Positions 36,291 through 44,729 of a stretch of DNA of 64,000 nt are shown piece after piece. The notes beneath the pieces are model-generated. The model searched no databases. It was given only the letters and a program-made list of their open reading frames with translations, and was not told the origin of the DNA. This stretch comes from Peribacillus loiseleuriae (GTDB lineage: Bacteria > Bacillota > Bacilli > Bacillales > DSM-1321), in NCBI RefSeq assembly GCF_001183985.1, contig NZ_LFZW01000001.1, positions 1,085,812 through 1,149,811 on the forward strand. Reading direction: 5' to 3'. Position 1 is the stretch's first letter; every line of letters begins with the position of its first letter. The position numbers and the translations under genes were made by a program.

Positions 36291-36701
36291 ATGAGGATAC
36301 GCGAGTTTACATTAGGAGACTATGTAGAGGTAGCAAGCGTTTGGGAACAGGCAGGAATTACAGTATCAGTTTCAGACTCACTCAAAGGGATTGTACATAA
36401 AGTAGGAAGAGATTCAGAACTGTTTTTAGTTGCAGAAGAAAACGAGAAAATCGTTGGGTCTGTGATGGGCTCGTACGATGGACGCCGGGGCTGGATTAAT
36501 CATTTAGCCGTTCATCCTGATTATCAAGGAAAACGGGTAGGTAGGTTGATTATGGAAGAATTAGAACAGAGGTTGAAAAAAATCGGCTGTAAGAAAATCA
36601 ATCTTTTAATTGAGTACGATAATGTAAAAGTAATTGGCTTCTATGAAAACCTTGGGTATAACACAGATGAATTGGTGTTTATGGAAAAATGGATTAAGTA
36701 A
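36291..36701 (+). CDS. GNAT-family N-acetyltransferase
   Basis: A 136-residue acetyl-CoA-dependent acetyltransferase. The acetyl-CoA binding motif is in the middle: INHLAVHPDYQGKRVGRLIM (V/A-x-P-x-x-Q-x-x-x-x-G pattern). The C-terminal FYENLGY segment is typical. The short chain resembles YpeA-type members. The acceptor substrate is unknown. The ribosome binding site is GGAGG, and a strong terminator follows. Confidence 0.88.
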   Translation: MRIREFTLGDYVEVASVWEQAGITVSVSDSLKGIVHKVGRDSELFLVAEENEKIVGSVMGSYDGRRGWINHLAVHPDYQGKRVGRLIMEELEQRLKKIGCKKINLLIEYDNVKVIGFYENLGYNTDELVFMEKWIK

Positions 36702-36721
36702 GGACTTGTACAAGTAGACAA

Positions 36722-36770
36722 ATACAAATAAAGGTGTCCGTTTTCGTCACGGGACACCTTTATTTGTATC
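36722..36770. terminator. Strong symmetrical terminator
   Basis: ATACAAATAAAGGTGTCC pairs with GGACACCTTTATTTGTAT over 18 bp and is followed by CTTTTTT. Confidence 0.92.
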
Positions 36771-36984
36771 TTTTTTCGTTTATGCTTTAATTAAAACCAG
36801 TGTAATCTATGATAATTATTTATAAATAGGTTTGGATACTACTAAAGTGAGGAAGGGCATCTTTAATTTTCATCCCAAAAAATAGAAAAAGAGATGAAAA
36901 TAATTTTGGAATTGAATGCAATCATATTAGGATTTATGATAAGATAAGTCTTTTGTTTAGCGCACCTAGAAATGAGGATTGAGA

Positions 36985-37974
36985 ATGTCGAAAGTGAAAG
37001 AAATCGTTCCAGGTTTAGTTTTATGTATCGTAATCGCTTGTTTTACCATCTTAATCGCAAATAAATTCCCTTTATTCGGAGCAGGAACTTTTGCAATTAT
37101 TACAGGGATTATTGTCGGAAATGTGGGTACTGGAAAGATTAGGCGGTTCAATGCAGGAACAAAATATTCAGAATCAAAATTGCTTTATTATGCAATCATC
37201 TTATTAGGCGGATCTATCAGTTTTCATTCGATTGTAGAAATTGGTTTTTCTGGAGTGGTTTTTATCTTGATACAAATGGCTGTAACGCTCATGTCGGCGC
37301 TTTGGATAGGAAAAAAGTTAGCACTTCCAGAAAACTTTCGACTATTAATGGCGAGCGGAAATGCTGTTTGCGGGTCTTCGGCGATTGCTGCAACAGCCCC
37401 TGCTATTCAAGCTGCGGAAAAGGAAAAATCACTTGCCATAACAGTTGTCAATTTAACAGGCACTGTTCTCATGTTTATTTTGCCCCTTGTAACAGCATTG
37501 CTATATAAACAAGAACCGCAACCATCATCAGCAATGATTGGAGGGGTGCTTCAGTCAGTTGGACAAGTTGTAGCAAGTGGAAGTATGGTCAGTGAAGTCG
37601 TAAAAGAAGAAGCTACCGTCTATAAAATGGTCAGGATTTTATTACTCGGTGCCGTCATTTATGTGCTGAGGAGATATAGCAAAAAAGCCCCAATAGAGAA
37701 GAGTACAAAAATAAAATTTCCAATCCCTTGGTATATTTCAGGTTTTTTGCTGCTATGTGCATTACATAGCATATTCTCCTTTCCGATCCTACTGCAGGAA
37801 GTGATACAAAATACCGGGACTTTTCTTGAAGTAGTAGCTCTTGCGGGAATCGGATTAAGAATTCAACTGGGAGATTTAGTTGAACAAGGTGGGAAGGTTG
37901 CCATTTATACTGGGTTATTGACGGTTGTCCAAATAGTAGCGGCTGTACTATTAATTGCATGGTTAATTCTCTAA
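36985..37974 (+). CDS. YeiH/UPF0324 family putative sulfate exporter
   Basis: A 329-residue protein with about ten membrane segments. It carries the YeiH signature stretches AIITGIIVGNVG, the conserved ASGNAVCGSSAIAATAPAIQ centre and LEVVALAGIGLRIQLGDL near the C-terminus. Members are annotated as putative sulfate exporters, a function that is not well proven. The ATG at 36985 follows TGAGGATTGAG; an upstream TTG is less likely. It ends at a bidirectional terminator shared with the convergent CNNM gene. Confidence 0.88.
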   Translation: MSKVKEIVPGLVLCIVIACFTILIANKFPLFGAGTFAIITGIIVGNVGTGKIRRFNAGTKYSESKLLYYAIILLGGSISFHSIVEIGFSGVVFILIQMAVTLMSALWIGKKLALPENFRLLMASGNAVCGSSAIAATAPAIQAAEKEKSLAITVVNLTGTVLMFILPLVTALLYKQEPQPSSAMIGGVLQSVGQVVASGSMVSEVVKEEATVYKMVRILLLGAVIYVLRRYSKKAPIEKSTKIKFPIPWYISGFLLLCALHSIFSFPILLQEVIQNTGTFLEVVALAGIGLRIQLGDLVEQGGKVAIYTGLLTVVQIVAAVLLIAWLIL

Positions 37975-38073
37975 AAATGAAGGGGATTTGTTTGGAATTG
38001 AGAATTATTTACATATAAATAAATTTCTTTTTTAAAAATAAATAGACAGATTAGATGTGGCGGAAATTACACA

Positions 38074-38108
38074 AGAATGAGGAAAGGATAGGATCCTTTC
38101 CTCATTCT
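38074..38108. terminator. Bidirectional terminator
   Basis: AGAATGAGGAAAGGAT pairs perfectly with ATCCTTTCCTCATTCT (16 bp, 3-base loop). It lies between convergent genes. Confidence 0.85.
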
Positions 38109-38114
38109 TCATCT

Positions 38115-39497
38115 TTAAGAAACGACTTCAGTAGAAGGCTGTGTTTTTTTTTGTTTATGCACTTGGGTATGCTGTGGAAACTCTTTCACTTCGCTGGCCA
38201 TTTTGACTGTTTTATAGATTTCTATATAACGGATGTGATGGTCTTCCATATCTTTTATTTTGAAGCAATACTCTTCGTGTTCGATGATATCACCTTGCTT
38301 AGCCTCGTAATTCTCTGATAAGATCCAGCCGCCGATTGTATCCATATCTTCATCGATGATTTCAAGACCTATCAAATCATTGACTTCGCTAATTAGTACT
38401 TTTCCATCAAGAATATAATGATCTTCCTTTATTTTCTGAATCTCAGGAATTTCGTCAAGGTCAAACTCATCGCGAATGTCGCCTACGATTTCTTCTAGAA
38501 TATCTTCAACTGTCACTAATCCGGAGGTTCCGCCATATTCATCCATTAAAATGGACATATGAACACGTTCTTTTTGCATCTTCACTAGTAAATCATGAAT
38601 GGGTATTGTATCAATCACTCGAATAATTGGACGAACGTAACGTTCAATTGTTTGAGTGGCTTGTGTTTTATTCGCAATCATTTCAGTGAATAGTTCCTTA
38701 ATATTAACCATTCCAATGACATGGTCTTTATCGCCGTCAATCACAGGATAGCGGGTATATTTTTCTTTTGAGATCACGCTGAAAAATTCTTCTATCGTAT
38801 CATCAATCGATAGGGTAGCAATCTCAGTACGAGGCACCATAATTTCTTTGGCAATCCGATCGTCAAATTCAAAAATGTTATTCACATACTTAAACTCTGA
38901 TTGGTTAATTTCACCATTTTTATAGCTTTCAGACACGATTATACGAAGTTCTTCTTCTGTATGGGCCAATTCATTTTCTGAAACAGGCTCAAATCCAAAC
39001 ATTTTCACGAGCAACCTAGCTGAACCATTTAAAATCCAAATAAATGGATACATGATTTTATTAAATAAAATCAATGGTCTGGATACGAGCAAGGTTATTT
39101 GCTCAGCTTTTTGAATGGCTACAGTTTTCGGTGCCAATTCGCCAACTACCACATGAATAAAGGTAATAAAAGCGAAAGCAATGGCAAACGATATGAAATG
39201 TGTAACAGAAGTTGGCATATCAAATTGCGTCAATAAAGGTTTAAGTAGCTCTACAATAGTCGGTTCTCCGAGCCACCCAAGTCCGAGGGCTGTGACAGTG
39301 ATTCCAAGTTGACAGGTTGAAAGATATTCATCTAGATTGGAAATAACATGCTTAGCTGGAACGGAATTGATTCTACCTTCATCGACTAATTGATCAATTC
39401 TTGAACTTCTTACTTTCACAATCGCAAACTCCGAGGCTACAAAAAATGCCGTCAAAGCAATTAAAATGGCTATGAAAACCAAGTTTATTATGTCCAA
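38115..39497 (-). CDS. CNNM/CorC-family protein (DUF21-CBS-CorC), paralogue 1
   Basis: A 460-residue membrane protein. The DUF21 (CNNM) domain covers about residues 1-190 with four hydrophobic segments and ALGLGWLGEPTI. A CBS pair follows (about 210-335, with MVPRTEI and MDEYGGTSGLVTVEDILEEI), then a C-terminal CorC_HlyC domain (about 350-435). Bacillus relatives (MpfA/YhdP) export Mg2+, so a Mg2+ or other divalent-cation efflux role is likely. The start codon is TTG preceded by AAGGGAG. The leader carries a conserved element also found before paralogue 2. Confidence 0.9.
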   Translation of the reverse strand: MDIINLVFIAILIALTAFFVASEFAIVKVRSSRIDQLVDEGRINSVPAKHVISNLDEYLSTCQLGITVTALGLGWLGEPTIVELLKPLLTQFDMPTSVTHFISFAIAFAFITFIHVVVGELAPKTVAIQKAEQITLLVSRPLILFNKIMYPFIWILNGSARLLVKMFGFEPVSENELAHTEEELRIIVSESYKNGEINQSEFKYVNNIFEFDDRIAKEIMVPRTEIATLSIDDTIEEFFSVISKEKYTRYPVIDGDKDHVIGMVNIKELFTEMIANKTQATQTIERYVRPIIRVIDTIPIHDLLVKMQKERVHMSILMDEYGGTSGLVTVEDILEEIVGDIRDEFDLDEIPEIQKIKEDHYILDGKVLISEVNDLIGLEIIDEDMDTIGGWILSENYEAKQGDIIEHEEYCFKIKDMEDHHIRYIEIYKTVKMASEVKEFPQHTQVHKQKKTQPSTEVVS

Positions 39498-39993
39498 ATA
39501 GTCTCCCTTAACTCGTCGTGAAGACGAATAAGGAGTCCACCTCCTAAGATATTAAAGAATAAGTTGTTTGGTAAATTCGTATAGTTTTTGCACCGTTCAA
39601 ATTAAGCGCAGTGACCAGTGGCATACGGACGGGAAATCACATCGACCTGTCTGCAGTTAAGAAGAATATATCTACCTGCATTTTGGTCAAGGAAAAATTG
39701 TTTATTCATTCGTCCATTAATTAATACCCCATCTAATCACCCCTGCTTCAAAATTAAGTAAATACGTTCATTATAGAAAAGGAAAGCCATATCGTCAAAC
39801 TGTGAAAATAACCTAATTTCGTTATTATTTCAACTATATGGCTCATTATGAACATATATTAGCCTTTTTCAAAAGATTTCATAAATGTTTGAATTAATAA
39901 GTCTGAATTTCTTTATTGGTGAAGTTTGTATAATTTTATAATTACCGGGTAACTATGGCTAAAAGTGTGATAAATAATGGAAGGTGAGAAGAG
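39498..39993. other. Divergent region with the leader of CNNM paralogue 1
   Basis: On the minus strand near 39520-39550 the leader reads TTAGGAGGTGGACTCC followed by TTATTCGTC and CACGACGAGTTAAGGGAG before the TTG start. A frame GTG GAC TCC... encodes VDSLFVFTTS and stops where the gene's ribosome binding site begins. No gene is seen in the rest, which should hold the promoters of both flanking genes. Confidence 0.45.
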
Positions 39994-40392
39994 ATGATTA
40001 AAAAAATAGTATTAGGGGTATTAATAAGCATGATGCTTGTAGCTTGCCAAGGAAACGCTCAACCTGAAGGTGAAGAAGTCAGTAGTCAACTGATTCCTCT
40101 GACCGCTGTGATTAAAACAGAAGGAGTAATGGCAAGTGGGACAGAAATGCAGCTGGTTGTTTCGGTTATGCAAGGATCGAAGACGGTAGCAGACGCTGAC
40201 GATGTTGTGTTTGAGGTTCGTAGAGCGGGACAAGACGAGAGAAAAATGTTACCTGCAGAACATATGGCTAAAGGGGATTATAGTAGCAGATACACATTTG
40301 AAGAAGCAGGGACATACTACATTGTTGTTCATGTGACTGCGAACGGTTTGCATGTAATGCCAGAAAAAGTGATTGAAATTGCAAGTAAATAA
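39994..40392 (+). CDS. YtkA-like lipoprotein
   Basis: A 132-residue lipoprotein: signal peptide with lipobox LVAC (lipid-carrying Cys18), a short polar linker, and one beta-sandwich domain (about 35-130). GDYSSRYTFEEAGTYYIVVH is typical of YtkA/FixH-like domains. Such domains occur in extracytoplasmic proteins linked to respiration or metal handling; the role here is unknown. It is followed within 90 bp by a small gene that may be cotranscribed. The ribosome binding site is GGAAGGTGAGAAG. Confidence 0.75.
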   Translation: MIKKIVLGVLISMMLVACQGNAQPEGEEVSSQLIPLTAVIKTEGVMASGTEMQLVVSVMQGSKTVADADDVVFEVRRAGQDERKMLPAEHMAKGDYSSRYTFEEAGTYYIVVHVTANGLHVMPEKVIEIASK

Positions 40393-40478
40393 TTAGATGT
40401 ATATGAATATAAGCATCTTAAAAAGGGTAATAGTTGCTATATAACAAATTATGGAAAAAACGAGTGAGGTGAATTCAG

Positions 40479-40634
40479 ATGGTGAATCATTATATTTTGA
40501 AATTTAGAAGTCAGGGGATCAAAATTGCCAAAACGAAGTCACGTCATGATATTTATTTGAATTTATACGAAGTAGATCCCGGTTTGTTAGATTTAAGTAC
40601 CCAGGAAGTTCAATCTTCACAGTCAAAACAGTAA
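40479..40634 (+). CDS. Small hypothetical protein, 51 residues
   Basis: Not recognised. The frame MVNHYILKFRSQGIKIAKTK then SRHDIYLNLYEVDPGLLDLS is preceded by GAGTGAGGTG at a good distance. The product has a basic first half and an acidic, Gln/Ser-rich end, with no membrane segment. It lies between the YtkA-like gene and an inverted R1 repeat and is probably translated. Confidence 0.5.
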   Translation: MVNHYILKFRSQGIKIAKTKSRHDIYLNLYEVDPGLLDLSTQEVQSSQSKQ

Positions 40635-40656
40635 AATACCATTAAATAAGTCAACT

Positions 40657-40778
40657 CTGAGGCTCTCCTATAAAGAAAGGATTAAACCCCACATCAACTA
40701 TATTTTGTTTATATTACGTGTAAAATATATAAACAGTGTATTAGTGAGGCCAGACCTTTTTGGGAAAGCCTTTTTTTC
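40657..40778. repeat. Repeat R1, copy c, inverted and degenerate
   Basis: Matches the reverse complement of copies b and d: TGAGGCTCTCC at the left, ATTAAACCCCACATCAACTA in the middle, and GTGAGGCCAGACC with GGGAAAGCCTTTTTTT at the right. The central stem has drifted to an AT-rich form. It ends about 75 bp before the second DedA gene. Confidence 0.65.
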
Positions 40779-40851
40779 GTTGTGCACTTAGAATAAAAAT
40801 AGATCCAAGCTTATATACTATGTATAAAACAATGAAGACTAGGAGTTAACT

Positions 40852-41466
40852 ATGTCAAACTTTATTACGAATATATTAACGTTCTTTCAAGAAATGGGTT
40901 ACCTAGGCATAGCATTAGGCTTGATGATTGAGATTATTCCTAGTGAGCTTGTGCTGGGGTTTGGGGGCTATTTAATCGGTACTGGTGCAATTAATTTTTG
41001 GGGTGCACTACTTGCTGGTGTTATTGGGGGAACGTTTGCTCAATTGTTTTTGTATTGGGCGGGGTATTTTGGAGGTCGGCCATTTTTACTAAAGTACGGG
41101 AAGTATATTTTCATTAAAGAAACGCAAATTGATGCTGCAGAACAATGGTTTGAGAAATATGGGGTGGGTGTTGTATTTACTGCGCGTTTTATTCCAATTG
41201 TTCGCCATGCAATCTCGATTCCCGCAGGGATTGCTAAAATGTCATTCGTGAAATTTACTGTCTATACGATAGCGGCTATGATTCCATGGACGATCCTGTT
41301 TTTATTGCTAGGTAATATGCTTGGTGAAAATTGGTCTCAGATTAAACATATTGCTCAGCCAATCATTCTGCCGATTATTATTGTTTCGGTAATTGGAGCC
41401 ATGATTTATACAATTTGGAAAAGAAAACAAGAACCGCCAATCGTCATTGTCTCTAAAAGAAAATAA
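40852..41466 (+). CDS. DedA family membrane protein (second copy)
   Basis: A 204-residue paralogue of the DedA protein at 18552. It has the same layout and hallmarks: IEIIPSELVLGFGGYL, GVIGGTFAQLFLYWAGYFGGR, and FTARFIPIVRHAISIPAGIAKM with the conserved Arg. The C-terminus is basic (WKRKQEPP). DedA proteins carry or flip membrane lipids; which lipid is unknown. The start follows TAGGAGTTAACT. It sits between two CNNM/CorC genes on the other strand and is followed at once by R1 copy d. Confidence 0.9.
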   Translation: MSNFITNILTFFQEMGYLGIALGLMIEIIPSELVLGFGGYLIGTGAINFWGALLAGVIGGTFAQLFLYWAGYFGGRPFLLKYGKYIFIKETQIDAAEQWFEKYGVGVVFTARFIPIVRHAISIPAGIAKMSFVKFTVYTIAAMIPWTILFLLLGNMLGENWSQIKHIAQPIILPIIIVSVIGAMIYTIWKRKQEPPIVIVSKRK

Positions 41467-41588
41467 AAGAGGTGTCTCGTATAAGGGTCAGACCTCGCAC
41501 TCTAAATCAGTATGTAGTGTTTCATACACGACATACTGATTTAGTTGTTGCGGGGTTTGATCTTTGGCTTTTGAGACGCCTCCTTTAT
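41465..41588. repeat. Repeat R1, copy d, between DedA and CNNM paralogue 2
   Basis: The central arms CTAAATCAGTATGTAGTGT and ACACGACATACTGATTTAG pair with a single mismatch. Compared with copy b, a C-G pair has become T-A on both arms. The outer arms AGAGGTGTCTCGTA and TTGAGACGCCTC also pair but differ in sequence from copy b. It serves as the shared end of two convergent genes. Confidence 0.88.
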
Positions 41589-41621
41589 AGGGAACAGTTA
41601 CTATGATCTTTCCTATCCATC

Positions 41622-42941
41622 TTAGGACAGAGCTTGTCCTTCCTCTATCGGGACTCTTTTAATTTCAATATAGCGAATCATATGATCTTCCATTTTATTT
41701 ACTTTGAAGATAAAAGATTCTGCCTCTATACAATCGCCTGTTTGGATTTCATAATTCTGTGTTAGCACCCAACCGCCAATTGTATCAATGTCATCGTCTT
41801 CCAAGTTAATCCCCAGTTTATCATTGATTTCCGAAAGAAGGATTTTACCGTCAACAATAAAATGATCTTCCGTTATTTTACGGATAGGAGGGATTTCATC
41901 AACATCGAATTCATCGCGAATTTCACCGACTATTTCTTCTAATATATCTTCAACGGTTACCAAACCTGCAGTACCGCCATATTCGTCCATGAGTATCGCC
42001 ATGTGAATCCGTTCTTTTTGCATTTTTATGAGCAAATCTTGAATCCGGGTATTTTCCATCACCCGGATAATAGGACGTGTAAATGAATCTAGAGTAATGG
42101 CCTTCACTTGTTTATTTTTAGTAATATCAGAAAAAACTTCTTTAATGTTCACAAGTCCAACAACATGATCCTTGTCCTCTTCAACAATCGGATAACGGGT
42201 GAATCTTAAGTCTTTAGCATGTTGGATAAAATCTTGTAGTGTATCATCTTTTGAAAAATTGACGATTTCGGTTCTAGGAACCATGACTTCTCTCGCTGTT
42301 CGGTTGTCAAAATTAAAGATGTTATTCACATATTTAAATTCTGATTGATTAATTTCTCCGCTATTGTAGCTATCAGATAATAATATTTTCAATTCTTCCT
42401 CTGAATGAGCAACATCACTTTCTGAGGATGGCTTGATGCCGATGATACTAGTAATAAAACCAGCTGAATGGTTTAAAACCCAAATGAATGGGAACGCGAT
42501 CTTATGGAACCAAATGAGTGGTTTTGATATAAGTAGACTTACTTGCTCTGCTTTTTGAATAGCAATTGTTTTCGGTGCCATTTCCCCAACGACAACATTC
42601 AAAAAAGTGACGATAGAGAATGCGATAAGAAAGTTAAGCACATGACCGAGTTGCTCTTGGACATGAAGAACATCAAGAACAGGTTTGAGAATATGACGCA
42701 TCGTTGGTTCTCCAAGCCAGCCCAAACCTAAGGCGGTAATCGTAATCCCGAGTTGCGTAGCGGATAAATACTCATCTAAATTAGATATGATCTGCTTGAC
42801 AGCGGGTGCTTTCGGATGTTGTTTCTCAATTAATTGATTAATTCTTGATCCACGAACACGGATAATAGAAAACTCTGATGCAACAAAAAAAGCAGTGAAA
42901 ATAATCAGTATGAATACCAAGAATATTTTTACTATGTCCAA
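41622..42941 (-). CDS. CNNM/CorC-family protein (DUF21-CBS-CorC), paralogue 2
   Basis: A 439-residue protein closely similar to the one at 38115-39497 along its whole length: DUF21 membrane domain (1-190, ALGLGWLGEPTMRH), CBS pair (MVPRTEIVNF, MDEYGGTAGLVTVEDILEEI) and CorC_HlyC C-terminus. It probably exports Mg2+ or another divalent cation. It lacks the Lys/Gln/Thr tail of paralogue 1. The start codon is TTG (TTGGACATAG); the ribosome binding site is less clear than for paralogue 1. The pair likely arose by duplication. Confidence 0.9.
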   Translation of the reverse strand: MDIVKIFLVFILIIFTAFFVASEFSIIRVRGSRINQLIEKQHPKAPAVKQIISNLDEYLSATQLGITITALGLGWLGEPTMRHILKPVLDVLHVQEQLGHVLNFLIAFSIVTFLNVVVGEMAPKTIAIQKAEQVSLLISKPLIWFHKIAFPFIWVLNHSAGFITSIIGIKPSSESDVAHSEEELKILLSDSYNSGEINQSEFKYVNNIFNFDNRTAREVMVPRTEIVNFSKDDTLQDFIQHAKDLRFTRYPIVEEDKDHVVGLVNIKEVFSDITKNKQVKAITLDSFTRPIIRVMENTRIQDLLIKMQKERIHMAILMDEYGGTAGLVTVEDILEEIVGEIRDEFDVDEIPPIRKITEDHFIVDGKILLSEINDKLGINLEDDDIDTIGGWVLTQNYEIQTGDCIEAESFIFKVNKMEDHMIRYIEIKRVPIEEGQALS

Positions 42942-43329
42942 ACGTTAAGGAACGAAAAGAATTCGTATAAGAAAGAGGGGAATGCAGCTTGCTTAAACGT
43001 CACATCTCACTAGAGTGTACGAATCATTTCGGACCGGTCACCTCCCAATAAATTATATAAAAATGAATATGTGATCTTCTTCATACTTACAGTTATAAAT
43101 AAGTAGTGATTAAAGATCGAATGACTAATGATAGTTTGTCTATATATAGGTATTACCTATTTCTTACGCTATTTAACTCTATTTTATAAAAAAAATGGCC
43201 ATGCAGTCAAAATTAATCGGATGATTTCGGACGAATGAAAATAGAAGCAAAAAAAAAGCCACAATCATTTATTGATTCGGGCTGTAAAATACTTAAAGAT
43301 CCAAAAACAATAAAGCGATGAATCATCAA
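42942..43329. other. Region between CNNM paralogue 2 and the sensor kinase
   Basis: The leader of paralogue 2 (minus strand) contains TTGGGAGGTGACCGGTCC and a short frame MIRTL. This echoes the GGAGGTG-x-ACTCC element of paralogue 1. No gene is seen. Confidence 0.4.
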
Positions 43330-44445
43330 TCAAACACAAGGTATTCTAATAGTAAATGTTGTTAGTACATCATTCGAACTGCACGTTAAAGAACCTTGAT
43401 TTTTTTCAATGATTTCTTTGCATACAAATAACCCAAGACCTGTACCGTGTTCTTTGGTTGTAATGAATGGTTTGAAAATATCACGAATCATGTCCTCGTG
43501 AATTTTTTGACCATTATTGGAAATGTTCATAGTTAGTTGCTTTGATATTTCTACTGTGGTTGAAATATCAATCAAGGGATTTGAGTTCTCATTGGATAAT
43601 ACATCTAAAGCATTTAAAATAATATTTAATAGAACTTGACGAAATTCTTCTTTTGAACCAGAAATTAAGATATTGTCCGCCAAATTCGTAGTAATGTTTG
43701 CATTCACTTCAAGAATGCTTGGATAGAGGAATTCAATTACCTCTTGAGTTAAGTGGCCAATATCAAATATATTTTTTTCTGTTTCTTTAGTTTCCTTTTT
43801 TGAGATATCTAAAAACTGAGTGATCCTCGAATTTAGCTGTTGAAGTTCAGTTGAAATAATGTCTAAATATTTTATGTCAGGTGTTTCCGCTTGAAGGAGT
43901 TGAACAAATCCCATGATAGAAGTAAGTGGGTTTCTAAATTCATGAACAAAACTGGACGTCATTTTTCCGAGAAGGGTAAGTCTCTCTTTATGAGTCTGAC
44001 TTAGAGTATTACATTGGCCATTCACCATTTCCGACTTTAATTCCGAATAGTAGGAAATCGAGTCATATAAAAATTGATCCATGCAAGAATTCATTAATTT
44101 TATGATCGATTGATTTTCTACTGTAGACATGTTCTGTAGCAATAAATGATGAATAAGAATGGAACGTCCACTTGAAACATGATTAATAAAATCCACAATT
44201 GGTGTTTCAGCCTGTAATCGTTCTGCTGCTACAGTATGTGCAAGTTGCTTTATCATCTTTTCTGTATGAGCACCTTTGTGCATTAAAGTTTGGATCAAAA
44301 ACTCAATAAATTGCCCAAAATGTAGTGAAGTTTTATCGTAAAGTGGATTCTCAGGAGAATAAAGGGTTTGTTCGTTCCATTCATTGATGATTTTGTTTTT
44401 GTTAGTTATGAGAAAGTCAATCGCTGATTCTTTAATGGATAACAT
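43330..44445 (-). CDS. Soluble sensor histidine kinase, Kin-like
   Basis: A 371-residue cytoplasmic kinase without membrane segments. An N-terminal helical sensor region (about 1-150) is followed by a HisKA domain with phospho-His in SSFVHEFRNPLTSIMGFVQL, the form typical of sporulation phosphorelay kinases. The ATPase domain has the N box (LNIILNALDVL), G1 (ISNNGQKI) and G2 (GTGLGLFVC) motifs; G1 has Asn where Asp is common. No response regulator is adjacent, as is usual for phosphorelay kinases that act on Spo0F. Start set by TTGGAGG. Confidence 0.85.
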   Translation of the reverse strand: MLSIKESAIDFLITNKNKIINEWNEQTLYSPENPLYDKTSLHFGQFIEFLIQTLMHKGAHTEKMIKQLAHTVAAERLQAETPIVDFINHVSSGRSILIHHLLLQNMSTVENQSIIKLMNSCMDQFLYDSISYYSELKSEMVNGQCNTLSQTHKERLTLLGKMTSSFVHEFRNPLTSIMGFVQLLQAETPDIKYLDIISTELQQLNSRITQFLDISKKETKETEKNIFDIGHLTQEVIEFLYPSILEVNANITTNLADNILISGSKEEFRQVLLNIILNALDVLSNENSNPLIDISTTVEISKQLTMNISNNGQKIHEDMIRDIFKPFITTKEHGTGLGLFVCKEIIEKNQGSLTCSSNDVLTTFTIRIPCV

Positions 44446-44729
44446 TTGAACCTCCAATTAAAAAAATCCGACATAATATATGTAAATTTCGCCAATAGAT
44501 TAGAAAATCCTTTTTTTTGCTATGATGGTCATTAAATATTTTTCATGCATAGCTGAAATGACCTGAAATCAACCTCTTGGAGTATCATAACCTGTTATTA
44601 ATTAAATAGAAAGTCGAGAGGAATCATAAGATAATATGTAACATCGGCAAAAGGTGGGTAAAGAAAAGTATGCAACTATAGTAGTATAGGAATATTAATA
44701 CATTTATTATTTACGTTCAGGAGGGTCAA

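Noticed and set aside
39500..39800. A magnesium (M-box) or manganese (yybP-ykoY) riboswitch before the CNNM gene
   Set aside because: The leader was read against the conserved segments I remember for both classes and did not match.
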